DNA from: Blattabacterium cuenoti
GTDB taxonomy: Bacteria > Bacteroidota > Bacteroidia > Flavobacteriales > Blattabacteriaceae
Length of the DNA stretch: 64,000 nt
Reading direction: 5' to 3'
NCBI RefSeq assembly: GCF_014252295.1
Contig: NZ_CP059215.1
Span: 283,501-347,500, forward strand
The translations under genes were made by a program, and so were the position numbers. The notes beneath the pieces were generated by a model, which was not told the DNA's origin, searched no databases, and was given only the letters and a program-made list of their open reading frames with translations. Below are positions 27,853-37,730 of this stretch, piece after piece (positions within the stretch are counted from its first letter, which is position 1; every line of letters begins with the position of its first letter).

Positions 27853-29379
27853 CTAAATTTTTTCTTTAATTTTGTTTATTAGTTTCTCTATTCGTCTTAT
27901 ACTTTCTTCTTTTCCTAATATTTCAAAAATCATGAAAAGATCAATTCCTTTTAAAAATCCAACTAAAGATAAACGTAATAATTGCATAATTTCACGTTTA
28001 TTCTGATTATTCTTAAATAAGGATTTTAAATTTTCATACGTAAATTGACTTGTATTAGATAACAATATTTTTTCATTCTCTAAATGAGAGATAGATTTTT
28101 TATGACATATTTTATTGAAAAAACTAGATTCATAAGAACTGGGTGAAATAAAAAAATAAAAAGAATGTTCCCATATTTCATGAATAAAATGTATCCTATC
28201 AATGGTTTGATAAATAATTTTCCATAAAAAATCTTTTTTATATTGAATGGAACGTTTTTTAAGTTCTTTGCAAAGGAAGAAAAGTATTTCTTCTTTTTTT
28301 TTATTCAAATATTTTTTATTAAACCAATTAACTTTTTTTATATCAAAAAAAACACCTGACTTACTTATTTTTTCCAAAGAAAAAAAATTTTCTAATTCTC
28401 GCAAAGAAAAAATTTCCCTTTTTATTCCAGGATTCCATCCTAATAAAGCCAACATATTAACAAATGCCTCTGGAAAATAACCTAATTCTCTATATCCTGG
28501 AATGACAATTTGAGTATCTGGAGCCTTCCATTGAATAGGAAATATAGGATAATCTGATCTGTCTGCATTTCTTTTGCTTATTTTTCCTTTTCCATCCTTT
28601 CTTAGAATTAAAGGTAAATGTGCAAAATAAGGTGGGATCCAACCAAAAGCTCTATATAATAACATATGAAAAGACATAGATGGAAGCCATTCTTCTCCTC
28701 TTAAAACATGGGTTATTTTCATTATATGATCGTCTATAGTATTAGCTAAATGGTAAGTAGCTCCTCCATCTGATTTTAACAAAATCTTATCATCTAAGTG
28801 ATCTGTATTTGCTATGATATTCCCACGTATAATATCATACATATTAAATTTTTCTCCAGGTTTTATTTTAAACCGAATAACATAGGAAGAACAGGATTGT
28901 AATCGCCTATTTAATTGTTCTTTCGTCATAGTTAAAGAATTGTTCAAGTACATTCTATTTTTAGAATTGTAAGAAAAAGTTAATCCACAATCGTTGTATT
29001 CCTTTCTCTTTCTCTCAATATCTATATCTGTATCGAAAGCATAATAGGCATATCCTTTTTCTAACAATTGATTTATATAAAAACGATAAATATTAATTCT
29101 TTTGGATTGATAATAAGGGGAATAAGGGCCTCCATATCCTACTCCTTCATCAGGTTCTATATGACACCATTTCAATGTTTCAAGAATATATGATTCAGAA
29201 TTAGAGACAAATCTCTTTTTATCAGTATCTTCTATTCTAAGAATAAATTTACCACCATATCTTTTAGCAAAAAGGTAATTATACAATGCCGTCCTGAGTC
29301 CACCTAAATGAAGTGGACCTGTAGGACTAGGTGCAAAACGAACTCTTACAAAATTTTGTGAATCATAATTCATGAACAT
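27853..29379 (-). CDS. gltX: Glutamyl-tRNA synthetase
   Basis: Class I synthetase charging tRNA-Glu. The HIGH motif is FAPSPTGPLHLGGLRTALYN and the KMSKS motif is GKGKISKRNADR. RIEDTDKKRFV and LRGEEWLPSM are conserved substrate-binding elements. The helical C-terminal anticodon-binding region is present, and 508 aa is full-length. Two ATGs (29379 and 29373) are equally possible starts. Whether it is discriminating, or also charges tRNA-Gln, cannot be told; no glnS or gatCAB is in the window. Confidence 0.95.
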   Translation of the reverse strand: MFMNYDSQNFVRVRFAPSPTGPLHLGGLRTALYNYLFAKRYGGKFILRIEDTDKKRFVSNSESYILETLKWCHIEPDEGVGYGGPYSPYYQSKRINIYRFYINQLLEKGYAYYAFDTDIDIERKRKEYNDCGLTFSYNSKNRMYLNNSLTMTKEQLNRRLQSCSSYVIRFKIKPGEKFNMYDIIRGNIIANTDHLDDKILLKSDGGATYHLANTIDDHIMKITHVLRGEEWLPSMSFHMLLYRAFGWIPPYFAHLPLILRKDGKGKISKRNADRSDYPIFPIQWKAPDTQIVIPGYRELGYFPEAFVNMLALLGWNPGIKREIFSLRELENFFSLEKISKSGVFFDIKKVNWFNKKYLNKKKEEILFFLCKELKKRSIQYKKDFLWKIIYQTIDRIHFIHEIWEHSFYFFISPSSYESSFFNKICHKKSISHLENEKILLSNTSQFTYENLKSLFKNNQNKREIMQLLRLSLVGFLKGIDLFMIFEILGKEESIRRIEKLINKIKEKI

Positions 29380-29388
29380 GTATGAATG

Positions 29389-30777
29389 TTATTTTCCAAT
29401 GCAAAATTTAGAGAAAATGTTTTTTAAGATATCTTCACTGGTTACTTCTCCTGTTATCTCACCTAAATAACGTAATGCTTCTTTAATATAAATAGAAACT
29501 AAATCTTCAGAAGATCCTCTTTTTAAAGCTTCATAGGCCAATAAAATCTCTCTTAATGAAAGTTTCAAAGCTTCATAGTGTCTGCTTTGCGTAACAACTA
29601 TTTTTCTTTCTTTTAATCTTTCAATAAATAAATGACTTAAAGAATCTAGTACTTTTTTTACTTTTTGACGATTTATTGAAGAAATTTCAAAAAAATAAGA
29701 AAATTTTGATCTAATATCATAAAAATCACAAAAATGAGATAAATCTGACTTATTTGCTATTGCAAATATATCTTTTAATGGATATTTTTTTTGAATATCT
29801 TGAATTTCACTAATAATTTTTTCCTGTTTCCTCCTTTCTGAGGAATCAAAAATATATAATATCACTTGAGCCTCTTCTATTTTTTTCATTGTTTTCTCAA
29901 CTCCCATTATCTCTATAGGATCTATAGTATTCCTAATTCCTGCTGTATCAAAAAAATGAAAAATAATTCCATTTAAAATGATCTCTCCTTCTATACAATC
30001 TCTAGTTGTTCCTTCCACATGGGATGTAATAGAACGGTCTTCTTGAATTACTTGATTAAAGAAAGTAGATTTTCCAACATTAGGTTCTCCAATAATGACC
30101 ACATCAATTCCTTTTTTGATAGCATTTCCTAACGAAAAGGATTCAATTAAATCTTTTAATATCTCTTCTAATTTTTGTAAAAATAAAAAAAGTTCTGATC
30201 GACTAACAAATATCACATTTTCTTCCGAAAAATCTAATTCAAGTTCTAGTAATGATGCAAAATTTAACAATTTTTTTCTTAAATCCTTAATAAGATTAGA
30301 GAATTTTCCTTTTATATCTTGTAAAGATAGATCGTGATAAGCTTTATTTTCAGATAAAATAAGATCAGATATAGCTTCAGCTTGCGATAAATTCATTTTC
30401 TTATTTAAAAAAGCGCGAAATGTAAATTCTCCCGGCCTGGCTAAACGTATTCCTTTTCTAATTAACAATTGTAAAATTCTTTGTTGAATATAGTAAGATC
30501 CATGACAAGAAATCTCTATCATATTTTCTCCTGTATAAGAAAAAGGAGATCTAAAAATAGAAATCAATACTTGATCCAATAAATTCTTATCTTCTTCTAT
30601 AAGATATCCTAAATGAATAGTATGTGTAGATTGATTTTTAAGTTTTTTTCCAGGTTTAATAGAAAGAAAAATATTTTCAACAGTGGAAATGGAATTACTT
30701 CCAGAAAGACGAATAACAGATATTGCACTGGAACCAATGGGAGTTGCTAAAGCAACAATAGTATCATCATCTAACAT
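29389..30777 (-). CDS. mnmE: tRNA modification GTPase MnmE (TrmE)
   Basis: With MnmG it installs the (carboxymethyl)aminomethyl group on wobble U34. The N-terminal formyl-THF-binding domain has GAISVIRLSGSNSI-like SSAISVIRLSGS and GEFTFRAFLNKKMNLSQAEA. A helical domain follows, with an inserted G domain: GEPNVGKSTFFN, the switch region with TTRDC, DTAGIR and NKSD. The essential C-terminal cysteine motif is CIGK at the very end. At 462 aa it is complete. gltX follows after 9 bp. Confidence 0.96.
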   Translation of the reverse strand: MLDDDTIVALATPIGSSAISVIRLSGSNSISTVENIFLSIKPGKKLKNQSTHTIHLGYLIEEDKNLLDQVLISIFRSPFSYTGENMIEISCHGSYYIQQRILQLLIRKGIRLARPGEFTFRAFLNKKMNLSQAEAISDLILSENKAYHDLSLQDIKGKFSNLIKDLRKKLLNFASLLELELDFSEENVIFVSRSELFLFLQKLEEILKDLIESFSLGNAIKKGIDVVIIGEPNVGKSTFFNQVIQEDRSITSHVEGTTRDCIEGEIILNGIIFHFFDTAGIRNTIDPIEIMGVEKTMKKIEEAQVILYIFDSSERRKQEKIISEIQDIQKKYPLKDIFAIANKSDLSHFCDFYDIRSKFSYFFEISSINRQKVKKVLDSLSHLFIERLKERKIVVTQSRHYEALKLSLREILLAYEALKRGSSEDLVSIYIKEALRYLGEITGEVTSEDILKNIFSKFCIGK

Positions 30778-30836
30778 AATACATAACTAAAAACATAAAA
30801 ATAAGTATTTTTTTTAATTTCTATAATTTCAATGTT

Positions 30837-31718
30837 ATGAGATATTTTGACAAATTTTATCGTTTATTTCAAAAAACTCTTCAAAATTTATATACAGACC
30901 CCAAAGAAGTAGAAAATATCTTTTTTTTACTTATGACTCATGTTTTTAAATGTGATAAAACAACTATATTATTAAAATTGAGTAGAAAAGTAAAAATACA
31001 TTTTTTGATTTATGATAAATTAATCAGAAAATTGTGGGAATTAAAAAAAAATAGACCTATCCAATATGTAATTGGAAAGACATATTTTTTGGATATGGAA
31101 TTCATAGTTAATGAAAAAGTCTTCATTCCAAGACCAGAAACGGAAGAGCTCGTATCCTGGATACTACAGGATAGTAATAATACGAGGAGCATTCAAATAT
31201 TTGATATTGGAACAGGAAGTGGATGTATTAGTATTACTCTAAAAAAGAAAAAACCTGAAATTGAACGCATTTATGCAATAGATTTCTCTCAAAAAGCACT
31301 TGAAATAGCCCATAAAAACGCAGAATTACATAATGTAAAAATTTCGTTTAAAATGGTGGATTTTTTGAAAGATTCTATTTTTATACCAGAAATGAATGAA
31401 ATTGCTGTTAGCATAATTGTAAGTAATCCTCCTTATGTTAGGCTCTCTGAAAAAAAATTATTACATCCAAATATTGTTCAATACGAACCTTATCAAGCTT
31501 TATTTGTTCCTGACGAAGATCCTTTGATTTTTTATAAAAAAATTTCTTTTTGGATCAAAAAAAAATTTACTGGAGTTGTTTATGTTTATTTTGAAATAAA
31601 CCAATTTATTTATTTAGATATTATGGATTTTATGAAAAAGATCGGATTTTTAAATATAGAAATAAGAAAAGATTTTCAAGGTTTTTTCAGGATGATTCGT
31701 GCCGTATATTACGGATAA
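30837..31718 (+). CDS. prmC: Release factor glutamine methyltransferase PrmC (HemK)
   Basis: Methylates the glutamine of the GGQ motif in RF1 and RF2. After an N-terminal helical domain, the SAM fold shows FIPRPETEELVSWIL, IFDIGTGSGCISITL, and the catalytic NPPYV in IIVSNPPYVRLSEKK. Length is 293 aa. The flavobacterial flavour is clear in the KTYFLDMEFIVNEKVFIPRP block. It is followed 23 bp later by ligA on the same strand, probably in one transcript. Confidence 0.95.
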   Translation: MRYFDKFYRLFQKTLQNLYTDPKEVENIFFLLMTHVFKCDKTTILLKLSRKVKIHFLIYDKLIRKLWELKKNRPIQYVIGKTYFLDMEFIVNEKVFIPRPETEELVSWILQDSNNTRSIQIFDIGTGSGCISITLKKKKPEIERIYAIDFSQKALEIAHKNAELHNVKISFKMVDFLKDSIFIPEMNEIAVSIIVSNPPYVRLSEKKLLHPNIVQYEPYQALFVPDEDPLIFYKKISFWIKKKFTGVVYVYFEINQFIYLDIMDFMKKIGFLNIEIRKDFQGFFRMIRAVYYG

Positions 31719-31741
31719 AGTAAAATAAATAAACTATAACC

Positions 31742-33757
31742 ATGGATAAAAAAATAGAAAAAGAAATATACAGACTACGAAAAGAGTTATCAGACTATAA
31801 CTGTAAATATTACAATTTTGATACTTCAGATGTATCCGATTTTCATTTTGACAAAAAATTAGAAAAATTATCTCTTTTAGAGAAAAAACATCCTGAATTC
31901 TATGATCCAGCTTCGCCAACAATGAAAATTGGAGAAAAAATTCAGGAACACTCTTCTTTTTATCATAAATACAAAATGTACTCTCTTCAAAATACTTATT
32001 CTCAAAAAGAATTAATAATTTGGGGGAAAAAAATAAATAAATCAATTCGTTCTTTGTCCTTTGTGTGTGAGCCAAAATATGATGGAGTCTCTATTAATTT
32101 AATTTACCAAAACGGTTATTTAACAAATGCAGCAACTCGTGGTGATGGAGAAAAAGGAGAAAATGTTACAGAAAATATAAAAACTATAAAATACGTTCCT
32201 TTAAAATTAAAAGGTAATAATTATCCATCATATCTTGAAATACGTGGAGAAGTTTTTATTTCTAAAAAAAATTTTATAGAAATAAATAAAAAACGTATAA
32301 AAAATGGACAACAACCTTATGCAAATCCAAGAAATACGGCTAGTGGAACACTAAAAATTCATGATCATAAAAAAGTAAGTAAAAGGAATTTGTTTTGTAT
32401 TGCGTTTCATGTTATAGGAAAAAATTTGCCTTTTGAGACACAATATGAATCTCTTAAATACATAAAAAATTGGGGGTTTCAAGTTCCAGAAACAGCACAC
32501 TTTTGTAAAAACATAGAAGATGTACTTCATGTCATAGATATTTTTAGTCTTTGTAAAAATAGACTTCCCTACCAAACAGATGGTATAGTTATTAAAGTAA
32601 ATGAACATGAAAAACAATCACTTTTAGGATACACTAATAAATATCCCAGATGGGCCATAGCTTATAAATTTAGACAAACATTATCTGAAACAAAATTATT
32701 AAGTATTACATTTCAAGTAGGACGAACTGGAGTCATTACTCCTGTAGCTAATGTAGTTCCTATCTATATATCTGGAACAACTGTTAAAAGAGTAGTTCTT
32801 TACAATAAAAGTTTCATACAAAAAATGGGAATTCATCATGGAGATTCCCTTTTGTTAGAAAAAGGTGGTAATATTATTCCAAAAGTAACAGAAATCAATA
32901 TACAAGAAAGATCGAATAAAGCGTTACCTGTATTTTTTTTGAAAAAATGCCCATCATGTAATCAAACTTTAACGAAAAAAAAAGAATTATTGTACTGTAC
33001 AAATAAAAATTGTTCTTCTCAAAGAATAGAAAGAATAAGACATTTTGTGAGCAAAAAAGCTATGAATATTAAAAAAATTGGAATAGAAATGATAAAAAAA
33101 CTATACAAAAAAGGTTTTTTGTATAGTTTTTTTAATTTATATGAATTGAAAAGAGAAGATCTTGTTCAAATAGATGGAGTAAAAGAAAAATTGGCCTATA
33201 GCATTATAAAAAACATCAAAAAATCTAAAGAAAATTCCTTTTACAGGGTGTTATATGCCTTAGGAATTCCTCATGTAGGAGAATATGTTTCCAAAAAATT
33301 AACAGAATACTTTTGGGATATAAATTCTTTAATGAATGCTAATTATGATCATTTAATTTCTATTTCAGGTATAGGAAAAAAAATTACGGAAAGTGTAATT
33401 AATTATTTTTCAATTAATGAAAATAAACATGCAATTAAAATGATGATTAAATATGGATTAAATTTTTCCAAACATTCTATAAGTAAAAAATTTTCTTTTT
33501 TGAAAGGAAAATCTTTTGTCTTTACAGGAAAACTATCTTGCATGACTCGTCATGACGCAAAAAATATAATAGAAGATTTAGGAGGAAAAGTCTATAATAC
33601 TGTCAATAATAAAATGAATTTTATAGTAGTTGGAAAGAATTTTGGTTCCAAACTCAAAAAAAGTATTAGTAAAAATCATGTACAAATTTTAACAGAAAAT
33701 CTTTTTCTAGATATGCTGAAAGAAGCAAAAAAAAGAGAAAAGAATCAAATTCTATAA
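31742..33757 (+). CDS. ligA: NAD-dependent DNA ligase LigA
   Basis: Seals nicks in replication and repair using NAD+. The adenylation lysine is in CEPKYDGVSINL (KxDG motif). DGIVIKVN is the other catalytic motif. The domains run Ia, nucleotidyltransferase, OB (~320-390), then a four-cysteine zinc finger (CPSCNQTLTKKKELLYCTNKNC). HhH repeats (DGVKEKLAYSI, SGIGKKITESV) and a C-terminal BRCT domain (GKSFVFTGKLS onwards, ~590-665) follow. All domains are kept at 671 aa, unlike several other replication proteins here. Confidence 0.97.
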   Translation: MDKKIEKEIYRLRKELSDYNCKYYNFDTSDVSDFHFDKKLEKLSLLEKKHPEFYDPASPTMKIGEKIQEHSSFYHKYKMYSLQNTYSQKELIIWGKKINKSIRSLSFVCEPKYDGVSINLIYQNGYLTNAATRGDGEKGENVTENIKTIKYVPLKLKGNNYPSYLEIRGEVFISKKNFIEINKKRIKNGQQPYANPRNTASGTLKIHDHKKVSKRNLFCIAFHVIGKNLPFETQYESLKYIKNWGFQVPETAHFCKNIEDVLHVIDIFSLCKNRLPYQTDGIVIKVNEHEKQSLLGYTNKYPRWAIAYKFRQTLSETKLLSITFQVGRTGVITPVANVVPIYISGTTVKRVVLYNKSFIQKMGIHHGDSLLLEKGGNIIPKVTEINIQERSNKALPVFFLKKCPSCNQTLTKKKELLYCTNKNCSSQRIERIRHFVSKKAMNIKKIGIEMIKKLYKKGFLYSFFNLYELKREDLVQIDGVKEKLAYSIIKNIKKSKENSFYRVLYALGIPHVGEYVSKKLTEYFWDINSLMNANYDHLISISGIGKKITESVINYFSINENKHAIKMMIKYGLNFSKHSISKKFSFLKGKSFVFTGKLSCMTRHDAKNIIEDLGGKVYNTVNNKMNFIVVGKNFGSKLKKSISKNHVQILTENLFLDMLKEAKKREKNQIL

Positions 33758-33825
33758 AAGAAAAATGGTGAGTGAAGACTGGTTTTTTTTTTCATATATA
33801 AAACAGTATATTTAATTCTTAACTT

Positions 33826-33886
33826 CTTAAGTGATGATGATTCTTATTATGAATTCATGCATCACAGAATTAATACATCATTTAAG
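33826..33886. repeat. Imperfect inverted repeat upstream of lon
   Basis: In the 147 bp ligA-lon spacer, CTTAAGTGATG (33826-33836) and CATCATTTAAG (33876-33886) can pair over 11 bp with one G-U. ATTCT/AGAAT can pair inside them, and a perfect ATGAATTCAT palindrome (33849-33858) lies in the centre. It could be a regulator site or a leader structure for lon. No match to CIRCE or another named heat-shock operator was seen. Confidence 0.4.
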
Positions 33887-33904
33887 TAAGAAATCTATTT
33901 TTTT

Positions 33905-36307
33905 ATGTTACTAAAAAATATATTTACAGAATCTGGATTCGAGTCTGAAGCTGAGTTTATACCCTTAATGAGTCAAGATGAAGAGGATCAGTTACTGAAA
34001 GACGATATTCCTGAACAATTATGTATATTAACAGTCAGAAATATGGTTTTGTATTCAGGAATTGTTTTTCCAATCATAGCAGGGAAAAGTGGATCCATTC
34101 AATTGTTACAAGATGCTTATGGATTTGATAAAACAGTTGGAGTATTAACACAAAAAAATTCTGGAATAGAAAATCTCAGTGAAAAAGATTTGTATTCTAT
34201 TGGAACGGTTGCTAAAATCTTGAAATTATTAAAAATGCCTGATGGAAATACAACTGTTATTTTACAGGGGAAAAGAAGATTTAAAGTTAATCGTTTTATT
34301 CAAAATGATCCCTATTTTAAAGCAGAAATTATCGCATTAGAAGAAAACAAACCTTCCTGCAAGGATAAAGAATACCTTGCTTTAGTTGAATCTATAAAGG
34401 AAATCGCTATAAAAATAATTCAAGATAATCCCAATATTCCATCAGAAGCAAGTATTGCTATTAGGAATATAGAAAGTCCTTCTTTTTTAATAAACTTCGT
34501 AGCAGCTAATATGAACTTAGCTACTAGAGATAAACAAAAATTGTTGGAATATGATGATTTAAAAAAAAGAGCAATGGAAACATTGCGTTTTCTCAATGTG
34601 GAACATCAACAAATTAAATTAAAAAATGATATTCAATCTCGTGTTCGTAGTGATATGGATCAGCAACAGAGAGAATATTTTTTGCATCAGCAAATTAAAG
34701 CTATACAAGAAGAATTAGGAGATATTTCATATGAAAAAGAAATTGATGAAATGCGTTCTAAAGCATCTAGAAAAAAATGGCCAAAAGAAGCAAAAAAACA
34801 GTTTGAAAGAGAACTAATAAAAATGCAAAGAATTAATCCTCAAATGCCTGAATATACAGTCCAGAGAAATTATCTAGAATTGATGATTGACCTACCTTGG
34901 GGTAGATATTCAAAAGATAGTTTTGATTTAGAATATGCACAAAAAATATTGGATAGAGATCACTATGGTCTAGAAAAAGTAAAAGAACGTATTATAGAAT
35001 ATTTAGCAGTCTTAAAATTAAGAGGTGACATGCGTTCTCCTATTCTATGTTTTTACGGTCCTCCTGGAGTAGGAAAAACTTCCTTAGGAAGATCTATAGC
35101 TACTGCACTGAAAAGAAAATATGTACGTATTTCTTTAGGAGGATTACATGATGAATCTGAAATACGTGGACACAGAAGAACATATATAGGAGCTATGCCT
35201 GGTCGTCTTTTGCAATCTATACGAAAAGTAGGAACTTCTAATCCAGTTTTCGTTATAGACGAGATAGATAAAATGGGATTAGGAACAAATGGAGATCCTT
35301 CTTCAGCTATGTTAGAAGTTTTAGATCCTGAGCAAAATACTTCTTTTTACGATAACTTTTTAGAAATGGGTTATGATTTATCAAAAGTATTATTCATTGC
35401 TACAGCAAATTCACTTTCCAATATACAACCTGCTCTGATAGATAGAATGGAGGTGATAGAGATGAATGGATACACAGTAGAAGAAAAAACACAAATTGTA
35501 AAAAAACATATACTTACTAAGCAACTAAAAGAAAATGGATTAAAAAAATCAGATCTAATACTTAGAACAAAACAAATAGAAAAAATTATTGAAAGTTATA
35601 CAAGAGAATCTGGGTTAAGAACTCTGGAAAAGCATATTGCTAAATTAGCACGTTATGTAGCTAAGCATATTGCTATGAATAAAAAATATGTAAAACATTT
35701 AAGTATTGAAAAAATAGAAAATATTCTTGGAATCCCAAATGATCCAGATCGTTATGAAGAAAATAATGTTCCAGGTGTAGTTACAGGTTTAGCTTGGACT
35801 AATTTTGGAGGCGATATTTTATATATTGAATCCAGTTTATCTAAAGGAAAAGGTAATTTAAGTATTACCGGAAATTTAGGAGAAATCATGAAAGAATCTG
35901 CTACTATTGCTTTGCAGTATATTAAAGCTAACTACAAAGAGTTTAATATAGATCCTATAATGTTTGAAGAACAAAATGTACATGTTCATGTTCCTGAAGG
36001 AGCAGTTCCTAAAGATGGTCCATCTGCAGGAATTACAATGTTAACTTCTTTAGTATCAAGTTTTACAAAAAGAAAATTGAAACCTAATTTAGCTATGACA
36101 GGAGAAATAACCCTAAGAGGAAAAGTTCTTCCTGTAGGTGGAATTAAAGAAAAAATTCTAGCGGCTAAACGTGCTAATATTAAAGAAATTATTCTATCGA
36201 AGGAGAATAAAAAAGATGTAGAAGAAATTAAATCAGAACAATTAAAAGGATTAACTTTTGATTATGTTAGAAATATGAATGATGTAATTCATTTATCTTT
36301 ATTATAA
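33905..36307 (+). CDS. lon: ATP-dependent protease Lon (La)
   Basis: AAA+ serine protease degrading misfolded and regulatory proteins. The substrate-binding N domain (~1-200, beginning at LCILTVRNMVLYSGIVFP) leads into a coiled helical region. The AAA module has Walker A FYGPPGVGKTSLGRS and Walker B VFVIDEIDKMG. The protease domain has the catalytic Ser in PKDGPSAGITM and the catalytic Lys in PVGGIKEKILAAKRA. At 800 aa it is full-length and intact. It has its own upstream region containing an inverted repeat, so it may be regulated separately from ligA. Confidence 0.97.
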   Translation: MLLKNIFTESGFESEAEFIPLMSQDEEDQLLKDDIPEQLCILTVRNMVLYSGIVFPIIAGKSGSIQLLQDAYGFDKTVGVLTQKNSGIENLSEKDLYSIGTVAKILKLLKMPDGNTTVILQGKRRFKVNRFIQNDPYFKAEIIALEENKPSCKDKEYLALVESIKEIAIKIIQDNPNIPSEASIAIRNIESPSFLINFVAANMNLATRDKQKLLEYDDLKKRAMETLRFLNVEHQQIKLKNDIQSRVRSDMDQQQREYFLHQQIKAIQEELGDISYEKEIDEMRSKASRKKWPKEAKKQFERELIKMQRINPQMPEYTVQRNYLELMIDLPWGRYSKDSFDLEYAQKILDRDHYGLEKVKERIIEYLAVLKLRGDMRSPILCFYGPPGVGKTSLGRSIATALKRKYVRISLGGLHDESEIRGHRRTYIGAMPGRLLQSIRKVGTSNPVFVIDEIDKMGLGTNGDPSSAMLEVLDPEQNTSFYDNFLEMGYDLSKVLFIATANSLSNIQPALIDRMEVIEMNGYTVEEKTQIVKKHILTKQLKENGLKKSDLILRTKQIEKIIESYTRESGLRTLEKHIAKLARYVAKHIAMNKKYVKHLSIEKIENILGIPNDPDRYEENNVPGVVTGLAWTNFGGDILYIESSLSKGKGNLSITGNLGEIMKESATIALQYIKANYKEFNIDPIMFEEQNVHVHVPEGAVPKDGPSAGITMLTSLVSSFTKRKLKPNLAMTGEITLRGKVLPVGGIKEKILAAKRANIKEIILSKENKKDVEEIKSEQLKGLTFDYVRNMNDVIHLSLL

Positions 36308-36341
36308 GAAAATTTTTAACATGTTCTTTTTGATTTTAAAA

Positions 36342-37586
36342 ATGAATGAATTAAAATATATGAGTTCTACAGTTATTACAGTTCATAGAGAACACTTAAT
36401 TCAACTAGCGAAAAAATACGGAACTCCACTTTATATATACGATTCTTGCAAAATAAGAAAACAATATATAAAGATGAAAAATGCTTTCAGTGGAGTTCAA
36501 AAATTAATAATTAATTATGCTTGCAAAGCTAATACTAATTTGAACATATTAAAATTTTTTCAAAACTTAGGAAGTGGATTAGATACTGTATCTATACAAG
36601 AAGTGGAATTAGGATTAAAAGCTGGGTTTCATCCAAAAAAAATTATATTCACACCTAACTGTGTTTCTATTCAAGAAGTTAAAAAATCCGTTGATTTCGG
36701 AGTAAGAATTAACCTAGATAATTTATCTATTTTAGAACAATTCGGGGAATTGTATCCAAATTATTCTGTAGGGATAAGAATCAATCCGCATATTATGGCA
36801 GGAGGAAATTCAAAAATTTCAGTAGGACATATTGATTCTAAATTTGGAATTTCTTATTATCAAATTCCTCATATGAAAAGAATATTAAGAAATACAGGTC
36901 TTAAAATAGAAGGATTTCATATGCATACAGGATCTGATATATCAGATATCAAATATTTTTTAGAGGGAGCAAAAATATTATTTCAAACAGCTATAGATTT
37001 TCCAAATATCGATTATATTGATTTTGGAAGTGGGTTTAAGGTTCCATATAAAAAAAATGATATAAGAACGGATCTTATTGGATTAAGTCATTCTATCACG
37101 GAAAAATTTAAAGATTTTTGTAAAAATTACGGAAATCAAATTTCTTTGATTTTTGAACCAGGAAAATTTTTGGTTAGTGAATGTGGATATTTTTTAGTTC
37201 ATGTCAATGTAATAAAACATACTACTTCTACTGTTTTTGCTGGAGTAGACTCCGGATTTAATCATTTTATTCGTCCTATGTTTTATAATTCTTATCACTG
37301 TATTGAAAATATTTCTAATCCAAAAGGTCGTCTTCGATATTATACGGTAGTAGGATATATTTGCGAATCGGATACTTTTGGTTTTAATAGAAAAATTCAA
37401 GAAATACGAGAAGGTGATATTTTGTGCATAAAAAACGCGGGAGCATACTGTTTTTCTATGTCTTCGAATTATAATTCTCGTTATAGACCCGCTGAAGTTC
37501 TAATTTTTCATGGAAAAGATTTTCTTATAAGAAAAAGAGAAACAATGCAAGATCTTATGAAAAACATAGTAGAAATACACATGTAA
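36342..37586 (+). CDS. lysA: Diaminopimelate decarboxylase LysA
   Basis: Last step of lysine synthesis: meso-diaminopimelate to lysine plus CO2. It is an alanine-racemase-fold PLP enzyme with the PLP lysine in INYACKANTNLNIL. GFHMHTGSDISD and IDFGSGFKVPY bind phosphate and substrate. The catalytic cysteine follows in VGYICESDTFGFN. CIKNAGAYCFSMSSNYNSR is the C-terminal signature. The frame opens at 36321; I favour ATG 36342 (MNELKY), with 36360 also possible. It is isolated from other lys/dap genes, 14-35 bp after lon. Confidence 0.93.
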   Translation: MNELKYMSSTVITVHREHLIQLAKKYGTPLYIYDSCKIRKQYIKMKNAFSGVQKLIINYACKANTNLNILKFFQNLGSGLDTVSIQEVELGLKAGFHPKKIIFTPNCVSIQEVKKSVDFGVRINLDNLSILEQFGELYPNYSVGIRINPHIMAGGNSKISVGHIDSKFGISYYQIPHMKRILRNTGLKIEGFHMHTGSDISDIKYFLEGAKILFQTAIDFPNIDYIDFGSGFKVPYKKNDIRTDLIGLSHSITEKFKDFCKNYGNQISLIFEPGKFLVSECGYFLVHVNVIKHTTSTVFAGVDSGFNHFIRPMFYNSYHCIENISNPKGRLRYYTVVGYICESDTFGFNRKIQEIREGDILCIKNAGAYCFSMSSNYNSRYRPAEVLIFHGKDFLIRKRETMQDLMKNIVEIHM

Positions 37587-37616
37587 ATAAAAAAAAAGGG
37601 GGATAGGGGAAGGATA

Positions 37617-37701
37617 GGAGAGATGGCAGAGTGGTTAATTGCGGCGGTCTTGAAAACCGTTGAGGGTTATGCCTCCGGGGGTTCGAATCCCTCTCTCTCC
37701 G
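37617..37701 (+). tRNA. tRNA-Ser (TGA anticodon)
   Basis: Class II tRNA with a long variable arm. The acceptor is GGAGAGA/TCTCTCC. The anticodon stem GCGGT/ACCGT carries loop CTTGAAA with anticodon TGA at 37651-37653. The T stem is GGGGG/CCCTC with TTCGAAT. The discriminator is G and CCA is not encoded. It reads UCA and other UCN codons by wobble. Confidence 0.96.
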
Positions 37702-37730
37702 CAATATTCCAGTTTTCAAACAATGTAATT

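Noticed and set aside
31734..32075. 113-codon minus-strand frame inside ligA
   Set aside because: Antisense shadow of the conserved ligase N-terminus; composition biased to F, I and L with no family resemblance.
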